A DNA stretch of 12,322 nucleotides from Verrucomicrobiaceae bacterium (GTDB lineage Bacteria; Verrucomicrobiota; Verrucomicrobiae; Verrucomicrobiales; Akkermansiaceae): contig RPOS01000232.1 in NCBI GenBank assembly GCA_003820635.1, forward strand, positions 1 through 12,322, given 5' to 3'. The translations under genes and the position numbers were made by a program. This document shows, in pieces, positions 5,087-10,411 of the stretch (the stretch's first letter is position 1; the number at the start of each line of letters is the position of its first letter). Under the pieces are notes generated by a model. That model was not told the origin of the DNA. It ran no database searches and worked only from the letters and a program-made list of their open reading frames with translations.

Positions 5087-5824
5087 TTAGTTCCCAAGGT
5101 GGGTAAGAAGGATATTGTACAGCCCAATGCAGCTGTACCCACGCATTGAAAACTCATAACAGATGTTAGTGGTGTCGCAGTCCCAGGACTCAGTCAACGG
5201 GTTGATACCGGAGAAGCGGGCGCCTTCTGCAAAAGGACGTGCATAGTACACGCAAAAACAATTGAAAGTTGCAGCTACGCCAAGGCGAGGTGGCATATCA
5301 AAAATACGTGGACCTTTGAAGATGTCATCCTCAGCGGCAAGGCGTGTAGCCCAGCTGTCATAAATCCAACGATGACTTTGCACATCCATGGGATGCACAC
5401 TGTAAGGAGAAGCAATGTCATCATCAACCCAGAAGAGCTGGCTAATTTCTTCGGGGTCAAAATCAATGTCAGGTTCAATGAACACAACTTTGTTGTAGTA
5501 CTTGAGCCCAACTTCTTGCTCAGCTTTCTCCAGGCATTCGTTGCGGGCCTCGGCTAGATACTTAACGCGATCCTCTGCACGCACTGATCCAAAGTAGGGC
5601 CAGTCTTTTTTGATGCATTGGATCCATACATTGTTAAGTTCTTCTTTTAGTTCGGGCTCGATTGATTGCAGATACTCAACACTGCCATCGGTTGAATCGT
5701 TCTCAAACACAGATAGGTCAAATGTGATGCCAGGATTTTCATCCTTGAGGCAAAGGAGCTGGTCCTTCCACCCAAACAGGAAAGGCTCCCTGTTGCGAAT
5801 GATGCTACAAATCAATACCCGCAT
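5087..5824 (-). CDS. CAP59/GT69-like glycosyltransferase
   Basis: The product is 245 residues from ATG 5824. An AAGG lies about 9 nt upstream, and the start overlaps the preceding gene by 13 nt. Motifs in order: FENDSTDGS (40-48), as in the nucleotide-sugar binding part of GT-A folds; RVKYLAEARNECL (86-98); VVFIEPDIDFDPEEI (113-127), an acidic motif in the DXD position; IYDSWATR (154-161); and VAATFNCFCVYYARPF (183-198). This order matches the cryptococcal mannosyltransferase/CAP59 family (GT69), which transfers sugars from GDP-mannose-type donors. The phage protein is shorter than fungal members and lacks a membrane anchor, so it is likely cytosolic. Co-transcription with the ColD-like gene and closeness to gmd suggest it transfers a GDP-linked deoxy sugar to a host surface or virion glycan; that substrate is inference. 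Confidence 0.75.
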   Translation of the reverse strand: MRVLICSIIRNREPFLFGWKDQLLCLKDENPGITFDLSVFENDSTDGSVEYLQSIEPELKEELNNVWIQCIKKDWPYFGSVRAEDRVKYLAEARNECLEKAEQEVGLKYYNKVVFIEPDIDFDPEEISQLFWVDDDIASPYSVHPMDVQSHRWIYDSWATRLAAEDDIFKGPRIFDMPPRLGVAATFNCFCVYYARPFAEGARFSGINPLTESWDCDTTNICYEFSMRGYSCIGLYNILLTHLGN

Positions 5825-6987
5825 TGGTCCAGTGCCTTAGAAAGTTCTTTGATGTCAGCTTCTTTGATGAAGTGGTTGTTGCCAATGTAAAACGAATGGG
5901 TATGCATCCGCTCACTGTTGGGGAGGGCAATTAAAGAGTTGTAGTCTTCCATGAAGGGCTGACGTAGGAGGTTGCCCACCAAAAATGGACGTGTCTCAAT
6001 ACCAATCAACTGGAGAAACTTTTTAATTTCTACGGCTGTTTTAGATTCTTTGCAATGAAACGGAAGTGTCATTGCACTGTTGCCGGTAGGTTCTGGCAGG
6101 GTATCGAACCAAGAGCGGCCAATCATTTCTTCCCTGAACAGCGCATAGTTTTTATTGCGTTGTTCATTCCAGCTGTCAAGTTTTTTTAGTTGGACGCGTC
6201 CCAGGACTGCCCCTGTTTCTACGTTGCGGAAGTTGTAACCCTTGGTGGGGAACAGGAAGGTGGGGTCAACATCCGGATACTTTTCTTGGATTTGACTCCG
6301 GTAAGACGGCAGCATCTCACGCGATAAACCGTGAGAACGCTTGGCACGCAACAGGTTGTAAAGACCTTCGTCCTGCACGCAAACCATTCCACCCTCAACG
6401 GTGGTCATGTGGTGGCCAAAGTAAAAGGAGAAGGTGGAGCCAATGCCTGTGTTGCCGACCTTCACATTTGTTTTGGCATCACGGGCGCCGTGAGATTCAC
6501 AGCAGTCTTCAATGATGGTTGCATTGGGCCACAGCTCTTTGATCCTGCCCATGTCATTGGAGATTCCCAAGACGTGCGTCAGGTAAACGATGTCAGGCTC
6601 TAGACCTTTTGAGGCAAGGTCCTGAGCTGACTCTTTGGTTGGGCTGTAGGTTTCATAGTCAATGTCATAGAAATATACGTTGTGATGTTGTTGACAAAAG
6701 GTCGAGATGTTAGTAGCCCAGTTGATGGCTGGTGCAAAAATTGTCAGCTGTTTTTTGCCAGGGAAGTAATACTCGTGTACTGCGTCTAGCAGTAGAAAGT
6801 TGGCAACGGATCCGTTGGCTACATACAGAGAGTGCGGCACCCCTTGCCATTCACTCCATTCGTTTTCAAACTGGCGGCACTCAGGACCGTTGGTGAATCG
6901 GTCGGAAGTCAGGATGAATTTTGCCAGCGTCAGGCGCTCCTTCCATCCAATTGTGTTTTGTTGGAGCGGCCAGTTGAACACCATCAT
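5812..6987 (-). CDS. colD: ColD-like PLP enzyme, probable GDP-4-keto-6-deoxymannose 3-dehydratase (DegT/DnrJ/EryC1/StrS fold)
   Basis: The product is 391 residues from ATG 6987, with a second ATG next to it, and its length fits the family. DegT/StrS landmarks are present: VANGSVAN (56-63), IIEDCCESHGA (158-168) with D161 placed to bind the pyridine nitrogen of PLP, and SFYFGHHMTTVEGG (187-200). In aminotransferases the last motif carries the Schiff-base Lys six residues before Glu of EGG. Here that residue is His (H192). A His at this site is the hallmark of ColD and of the related RfbH, which remove the 3-hydroxyl rather than transaminate the sugar. ColD acts on GDP-4-keto-6-deoxymannose, the product of Gmd, encoded next door in the opposite direction. 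It overlaps the glycosyltransferase gene by 13 nt, so the two form an operon. No ColC-type epimerase/reductase is in the window, so the final sugar is unknown. Confidence 0.8.
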   Translation of the reverse strand: MMVFNWPLQQNTIGWKERLTLAKFILTSDRFTNGPECRQFENEWSEWQGVPHSLYVANGSVANFLLLDAVHEYYFPGKKQLTIFAPAINWATNISTFCQQHHNVYFYDIDYETYSPTKESAQDLASKGLEPDIVYLTHVLGISNDMGRIKELWPNATIIEDCCESHGARDAKTNVKVGNTGIGSTFSFYFGHHMTTVEGGMVCVQDEGLYNLLRAKRSHGLSREMLPSYRSQIQEKYPDVDPTFLFPTKGYNFRNVETGAVLGRVQLKKLDSWNEQRNKNYALFREEMIGRSWFDTLPEPTGNSAMTLPFHCKESKTAVEIKKFLQLIGIETRPFLVGNLLRQPFMEDYNSLIALPNSERMHTHSFYIGNNHFIKEADIKELSKALDQCGY

Positions 6988-7015
6988 GACTAAGCGTTGT
7001 TTTAATGGTTATACT
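6986..7015 (+). promoter_or_regulatory. candidate gmd promoter
   Basis: ATGACT (6986-6991, 4/6 to TTGACA) lies 18 nt from TATACT (7010-7015, 5/6 to TATAAT). The predicted start is near 7022, 15 nt before the gmd ATG. Its -35 overlaps the first codon of the divergent ColD-like gene. Weak -35, good -10. Confidence 0.4.
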
Positions 7016-7021
7016 TTAACC
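7007..7021. promoter_or_regulatory. inverted repeat over both divergent -10 elements
   Basis: GGTTA-TACTT-TAACC is a perfect 5-5-5 inverted repeat covering the minus-strand -10 (7013-7008) and the plus-strand -10 (7010-7015). A protein bound here would block both promoters; operator function is inference. Confidence 0.4.
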
Positions 7022-7036
7022 ACGCAGATATGGCAA
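7008..7036 (-). promoter_or_regulatory. candidate promoter for the ColD-like/glycosyltransferase operon
   Basis: On the minus strand TTGCCA (7036-7031, 5/6) lies exactly 17 nt from TATAAC (7013-7008, 5/6), a good sigma-70-type match. The predicted start is near 7001, 14 nt before ATG 6987. The -35 abuts the gmd start codon at 7037. Confidence 0.55.
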
Positions 7037-8059
7037 ATGAAACGCGCACTGATCACCGGTATTACTGGCCAAGACGGCTCGTATTTGGCACGCAACCTAA
7101 TCGATAATGGCTACAAAGTTTGTGGTGTCGTCCGGAACCACACGCTACCCAACCATCTCGAGAAACTGAAATGGGCTTTTGGCGGGGAGCTGCCAGGGGA
7201 TGTGTCGGTTGAATACTCGGATCTGACTGATGCACCTTCCTTGACCAGGGTGATCCAGGACTTTGCGCCTGATGAGGTATACAACCTGGCTGCCCAAAGC
7301 CATGTGGGTGTTAGCTTTAAGTCGCCCGTCAGTACGGCAGCGGCAAACGCTATTGGTGTAATGAATGTTCTGGAGGCATGCAGAGCGGGGGCATCTAACC
7401 CACGTTTCTACCAGGCCTCTACCTCCGAGATGTTTGGGAAAGTCAAATCGTTTCCACAAGATGAAGAGACTGGTTTCTATCCCAGGAGTCCTTACGGTGT
7501 CGCCAAATTGTTTGGCTATTGGCTAACCGTCAATTACCGCGAAAGCTACGACATGTTTGGTGCCAACGGCATCCTATTCAATCATGAAAGCCCCATCCGT
7601 GGTGATAACTTTGTAACCAAGAAGGTGACCAAAGGATTGGTTGCTGTAATGCGCAATAAAATTCCTGTGCTGGAGCTTGGGAACTTGGAAGCTAAACGCG
7701 ACTGGGGGCACGCAAAAGATTATGTGGAAGCTATGCGGCTGATCCTCCAGCAAGAAACGCCCCAAGACTATGTGATCGCCACGGGTATCCAGCACAGCGT
7801 TCGACAGTTTTGTGAGATTGCTGCTGACTACCTAGCGCTGGAACTGGAGTGGCGAGGGGAAGGTGTCAATGAAATTGGGTACAGCCATAAGCTGGGCAAA
7901 ACAGTCATTGCCATCAACCCACAGTTCTACCGTCCAGCTGAAGTCGACACTCTCCTGGGTGATTGCACCAAGGCGTATCGGGAGCTTGGTTGGGAGCCAC
8001 GCATTGGTTTTGAAGACCTTGTGAAGGAAATGATTACCTACGATTTGGCAACCGTCTAA
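7037..8059 (+). CDS. gmd: GDP-mannose 4,6-dehydratase
   Basis: The start is ATG 7037 (MKRALITGITGQDGSY), giving 340 residues, the usual Gmd length; the frame is open further upstream but that part is a shadow of the divergent gene. It is an extended short-chain dehydrogenase: NADP-binding GITGQDG (8-14), NLAAQSHVGVSF (83-94), STSEMFG (128-134) holding the catalytic Ser/Thr and Glu, SPYGVAK (151-157) with the YxxxK pair Y153/K157, LFNHESPIRG (180-189), GNLEAKRDWGHAKDYVEAM (215-233) and FYRPAEVDTLLGD (297-309) binding the GDP-sugar. It converts GDP-D-mannose to GDP-4-keto-6-deoxymannose in the cytosol, the branch point to fucose, rhamnose, perosamine and colitose. With the divergent ColD-like gene it points to the 3,6-dideoxy branch. 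Its TAA overlaps the next minus-strand stop (CTAA). All key residues are present, so it should be active. Confidence 0.95.
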   Translation: MKRALITGITGQDGSYLARNLIDNGYKVCGVVRNHTLPNHLEKLKWAFGGELPGDVSVEYSDLTDAPSLTRVIQDFAPDEVYNLAAQSHVGVSFKSPVSTAAANAIGVMNVLEACRAGASNPRFYQASTSEMFGKVKSFPQDEETGFYPRSPYGVAKLFGYWLTVNYRESYDMFGANGILFNHESPIRGDNFVTKKVTKGLVAVMRNKIPVLELGNLEAKRDWGHAKDYVEAMRLILQQETPQDYVIATGIQHSVRQFCEIAADYLALELEWRGEGVNEIGYSHKLGKTVIAINPQFYRPAEVDTLLGDCTKAYRELGWEPRIGFEDLVKEMITYDLATV

Positions 8060-8313
8060 AGGTCAACGCGTAAGTAGGGCTCGCCTTCTTGGGTTAAACA
8101 ATCCTCGAAGGCGTTTGCTTTTGCTGTGTCCACGTCATCAAAAGCCACACCATTCCTGCTGCGGTGCTCAAGCTTTATGAATGACTTGAGATCAATAAGT
8201 GGATCACAGTAATAGAAACGAGTAATGTTACAAGCCATGCCAAAAGCGCAATCCATTTGATCTTGATGCAAGTCCAGGCAATTTGCAACAAAACTCCCAG
8301 GCAGGACAACCAA
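8056..8313 (-). CDS. small hypothetical protein, up to 85 residues
   Basis: The start is uncertain: TTG 8313, or ATG 8256 which would leave 66 residues. GAGGG lies directly before the TTG, too close to be a good ribosome site. The sequence has Cys and aromatic positions that look constrained (NCLDLHQDQMDCAFGMACN, then RFYYCDPLIDLKSF) and an acidic Ala-rich C-terminus. There is no recognisable domain. It lies downstream of a 29-residue membrane peptide on the same strand and ends in a 4-base stop overlap with gmd. Function unknown. Confidence 0.5.
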   Translation of the reverse strand: MVVLPGSFVANCLDLHQDQMDCAFGMACNITRFYYCDPLIDLKSFIKLEHRSRNGVAFDDVDTAKANAFEDCLTQEGEPYLRVDL

Positions 8314-8338
8314 CCCTCAATGCCCAGTCGGATTTTTG

Positions 8339-8428
8339 TTAGTGGATCCAATGGGGTGCTAGCTGAATGATCGCTGCCACAAGCATAGCCAACAATATTG
8401 TCAAGACAACGAGTTTAAAGTCTTCCAT
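8339..8428 (-). CDS. 29-residue single-span membrane peptide
   Basis: ATG 8428 to TAA 8339 encodes a peptide that starts MEDFK and continues with a hydrophobic helix (LVVLTILLAMLVAAIIQLA, 19 residues) before a short PHWIH end. A helix of this length would span a membrane, with the acidic N-terminus inside or outside undetermined. There is no clear Shine-Dalgarno site. It would be first in a two-gene minus-strand unit. Small phage membrane peptides include holins and host modulators, but nothing here assigns a role, and chance hydrophobic ORFs of this size occur. Confidence 0.4.
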   Translation of the reverse strand: MEDFKLVVLTILLAMLVAAIIQLAPHWIH

Positions 8429-8446
8429 TCTTAGTTTGAAACCTGC

Positions 8447-8464
8447 TATATTGTAGCCAATATA
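8447..8464. promoter_or_regulatory. 18-bp inverted repeat in a divergent intergenic region
   Basis: TATATTG-TAGC-CAATATA is a perfect 7-4-7 inverted repeat, 11 nt before the nuclease ATG at 8476 and 18 nt before the divergent peptide ATG at 8428. TTGAAA at 8436-8441 could be a -35, with a poor -10 (AATATA, 8459-8464) inside the repeat. On the minus strand TACAAT (8455-8450) could be a -10. It may be an operator or a promoter-embedded repeat. Confidence 0.4.
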
Positions 8465-8475
8465 CAAAACCTGTA

Positions 8476-9330
8476 ATGGTTGCTAAACTGAATACATCAG
8501 ATCCTTGGATTGATGCCAAGGACCAGCAACCAGAAATGATGCGGTCTATCAATAGGACCGCTGCCAGAATTACGCTTAACGGAAAACGTCATTACACGAC
8601 GCCGTTACCCACTGGACCAGCGCCGTCCGTAACTACTATCATTAGTGAAACAGCTTCCGAAGCAAACAAACGGAAGCTCGAGATGTGGTCTAAGAATAAT
8701 CCAGGTGTCAAAGAACAAGCAGCCGAGCGGGGCACTGCCATTCACTATGGTATGGAGCAGTACCTTAAAGGGAACAAGACTCCGGAAATCAAAGATGAAT
8801 ATTCGGACTTTTGGGCTGGCATGCCGGCGATTCTGGATCAATTCCAGGAAATCCTTTGGGCCGAGTCTCCGGTTCTGGATAAGTTTGACTTCACTATTGG
8901 TGCTGATGACGTTGCTCGCGTCTGGGGTTGTGACGGAGAAGGACGCGCTTGGGCTGGTGCTCCTGATATTATTGCTGTGGCTAACAATAAACTGACGCTT
9001 GCTGACCTAAAGACCAGCGTCAAACCCTACAGTCGCAAGTGGCCTAAAGACTTAGAGAAGGGTACGCCTGAGTGGCGTGATCTCTTGGGTGGTCATCTGA
9101 AATTTAAAAAGACTTGCAAGCAGCTCGCTGCGTATGACATCGCTATTGAGCAGACCCTTGGCATGAGAGTACAACAGGCGGCAATCTTAGTGTCGACGCC
9201 TGTTCGTACTCAAGTCTTTAAGATTTCCAGGCGCTTCCTGGATTCCCTAAGAGAAGATTGGCTGAAGATCGTTGCCGAATACTACAGCCAAATTGAGAAT
9301 TGCAATGTTTACGACCCAGATTTAATTTAA
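8476..9330 (+). CDS. PD-(D/E)XK nuclease, Cas4/RecB-like exonuclease
   Basis: The product is 284 residues from ATG 8476, with no Shine-Dalgarno sequence. Nuclease motifs in order: PSVTTIIS (50-57), common at the start of phage PD-(D/E)XK enzymes; RGTAIHYGME (85-94) with H90; AGAPDIIAV (160-168) with D164; LADLKTS (175-181) with D177 and K179; and KQLAAYDIAIE (215-225) with the QxxxY pair Q216/Y220. This is the full RecB/Cas4-type set, so it should be a metal-dependent DNA exonuclease, probably processing ends in phage recombination or replication or degrading host DNA. No Cys cluster for an Fe-S centre is visible, which argues against a true Cas4. It sits between divergent minus-strand genes, ends 7 nt from a convergent gene, and lies 1 kb before the primase-helicase, consistent with the DNA metabolism region. 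Confidence 0.85.
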   Translation: MVAKLNTSDPWIDAKDQQPEMMRSINRTAARITLNGKRHYTTPLPTGPAPSVTTIISETASEANKRKLEMWSKNNPGVKEQAAERGTAIHYGMEQYLKGNKTPEIKDEYSDFWAGMPAILDQFQEILWAESPVLDKFDFTIGADDVARVWGCDGEGRAWAGAPDIIAVANNKLTLADLKTSVKPYSRKWPKDLEKGTPEWRDLLGGHLKFKKTCKQLAAYDIAIEQTLGMRVQQAAILVSTPVRTQVFKISRRFLDSLREDWLKIVAEYYSQIENCNVYDPDLI

Positions 9331-9337
9331 ATCCAGC

Positions 9338-9922
9338 TCAGCGCTTAGCCCCTGGTTTAGGCCTCTTGCCAATGCCAACGGTGCGACTACCGCCAATACC
9401 ACCAGTGCGACTGCCAACATTTGCATTGCCAAGCCCAATGGCTGCGCTGCCAAGACGATTTTGCAAGTTGCTAAAACTACCTGAATAACGCTTATCGTTA
9501 TTCATTGCATTTTGTTGCGCAGGCGTATAAGTGCGTGGCGGACCGGCAAGGTCAAAAGAAGGAGTTGGAACGGGTGCAGGAGTAGGAGCGGGAGTAGGCC
9601 CGCGACCTGCTGGACGCTTTGTTTGTACTCCTTTAGGCAAAGGCCGAGAAGTTGCCTTGACTGGCCCTGTTGTTACCGAGCCGCGAGGAGTACCTCCTGC
9701 TCCGGTTTTACTAGCGGCGCGAGGAGTTGGGGCAGGTTTCTTGGGGGCTTGTGCTTTGGGAGCAGAAGGGGCGGCTTTACGAGGAGCTTGTGCTTTGGGA
9801 GCAGAAGCTGGTGTTTGTTTTGGGGTGCGCTCGGGTTTTGGCATTCCTTTCTTGCCGCTTGCTTTGTCGACAGCACTTTTTACAGACTTTTGGCGGTTGC
9901 TAACGCTACGATTGTCTTTCAT
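9338..9922 (-). CDS. Pro/Ala/Lys-rich low-complexity protein, 194 residues
   Basis: ATG 9922 to stop 9338. The first two thirds are basic and disordered, built of Lys, Pro, Ala, Ser and Gln, with two adjacent near copies of a 13-residue unit (APKAQAPRKAAPS, APKAQAPKKPAPT) and a PTPAPTPAPVPTP run. The C-terminal third has SFDLAGPPRTYTPAQQNAM and a Gly/Asn/Arg-rich tail with GSRTGGIGGSRTVGIGKRP repeats. The net charge is very positive with almost no acidic residues, histone-tail-like, so nucleic acid binding is plausible. There is no enzyme motif, signal peptide or membrane segment. It converges on the nuclease gene with 7 nt between stops. It could be a virion-associated linker, a DNA-condensing protein or a scaffold; none is favoured. 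Confidence 0.65.
   Translation of the reverse strand: MKDNRSVSNRQKSVKSAVDKASGKKGMPKPERTPKQTPASAPKAQAPRKAAPSAPKAQAPKKPAPTPRAASKTGAGGTPRGSVTTGPVKATSRPLPKGVQTKRPAGRGPTPAPTPAPVPTPSFDLAGPPRTYTPAQQNAMNNDKRYSGSFSNLQNRLGSAAIGLGNANVGSRTGGIGGSRTVGIGKRPKPGAKR
9747..9807 (-). repeat. 22-nt direct repeat, 39-nt period
   Basis: A 22-nt sequence beginning GCTTGTGCTTTGGG occurs identically at 9747-9768 and 9786-9807, period 39 nt (13 codons), within the low-complexity gene. The exact nucleotide identity suggests a recent in-frame tandem duplication. Confidence 0.8.
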
Positions 9923-9934
9923 GGTAACAAGACT

Positions 9935-9970
9935 TATAAACTAATTATATCGAAGTAATACCCTGTTCAA
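9935..9970 (-). promoter_or_regulatory. candidate promoter and inverted repeat before the low-complexity gene
   Basis: On the minus strand TTGAAC (9970-9965) lies 15 nt from a perfect TATAAT (9949-9944). The spacer is short. The predicted start is near 9937, 15 nt before ATG 9922. The -10 overlaps a perfect 5-5-5 inverted repeat, TATAA-ACTAA-TTATA (9935-9949). Confidence 0.45.
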
Positions 9971-9979
9971 TTTTTTGGC

Positions 9980-10153
9980 ATGATCACAAATAAAAACCTG
10001 AATAGCAAGATGGAGAACCGCAGGCGTCACGCATGGGATATCGCATGCCAGGTGGTTGTGGTTACACGGGAAGATGCCTTGCAGGTATATCAACGATTAA
10101 TGGAACAATTTGAAATCATGGACCCTATTGGTGAGTCGCATAAGACTTACTGA
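9980..10153 (+). CDS. small hypothetical protein, 57 residues
   Basis: ATG 9980 to TGA 10151-10153. The protein begins MITNKNLNSKMENRRRHAWD and continues IACQVVVVTREDALQVYQRL to a mixed-charge end. The basic N-terminus followed by an amphipathic, regular helix suggests a folded small protein, but there is no motif I can name. No Shine-Dalgarno sequence is seen; a T-run lies just before the ATG. It is the first of three plus-strand genes leading into the primase-helicase, separated from the next by 72 nt in which I see no gene or clear signal. Confidence 0.55.
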   Translation: MITNKNLNSKMENRRRHAWDIACQVVVVTREDALQVYQRLMEQFEIMDPIGESHKTY

Positions 10154-10225
10154 TTTGCAGAAACTTGTAATGGGATCTTTGGGTTGGCAGCCGTAGGATA
10201 AGAAAACACAAATCAAACCCTCACC

Positions 10226-10411
10226 ATGGACATCAACGTCTGTACGGGTGAGTGGATGAATAGTCTCATGAGTCGCATGTCAAATGCGGCGGATGGGGAC
10301 TGTTTTTATCTGCCCACTGACATGCACCTTCACGCCTTCTATCTCTTAAAAGAAGCGGTTTTTGCAGATAAAAACTTTAAAGTAGAAGTTCGACAGGAGT
10401 CCCAGGCATGA
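10226..10411 (+). CDS. small hypothetical protein upstream of the primase-helicase, 61 residues
   Basis: ATG 10226 to TGA 10409-10411, with the stop overlapping the primase ATG (ATGA), which implies translational coupling. The sequence has WMNSLMSRMSNAADGDCFYL followed by PTDMHLHAFYLLKEAVF, alpha/beta in appearance, and a charged tail. There is no catalytic motif. The coupling suggests it works with replication, but function is unknown. Confidence 0.65.
   Translation: MDINVCTGEWMNSLMSRMSNAADGDCFYLPTDMHLHAFYLLKEAVFADKNFKVEVRQESQA
10395..10399 (+). promoter_or_regulatory. ribosome binding site of the primase-helicase gene
   Basis: AGGAG lies 8 nt before ATG 10408. It is one of very few good Shine-Dalgarno sites in the window and supports this start. 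Confidence 0.7.

Noticed and set aside
6800..7036. An N-terminal extension of Gmd starting at 6800
   Set aside because: That stretch is antisense to the ColD-like gene, and the Rossmann motif starts directly after ATG 7037, matching normal Gmd length.
8476..9330. A CRISPR-associated Cas4
   Set aside because: No Cys cluster for an Fe-S centre, and no Cas genes or repeat array nearby; a phage recombination/replication nuclease fits better.
9747..9807. CRISPR-like or other dispersed repeat
   Set aside because: Only two copies, in frame, with period 13 codons; it is a coding tandem repeat.
9512..9958. Plus-strand ORFs of 137-148 residues rich in Gly, Arg and Ala
   Set aside because: They are shadows of the low-complexity minus-strand gene, whose reading has a promoter, ATG and coherent composition.
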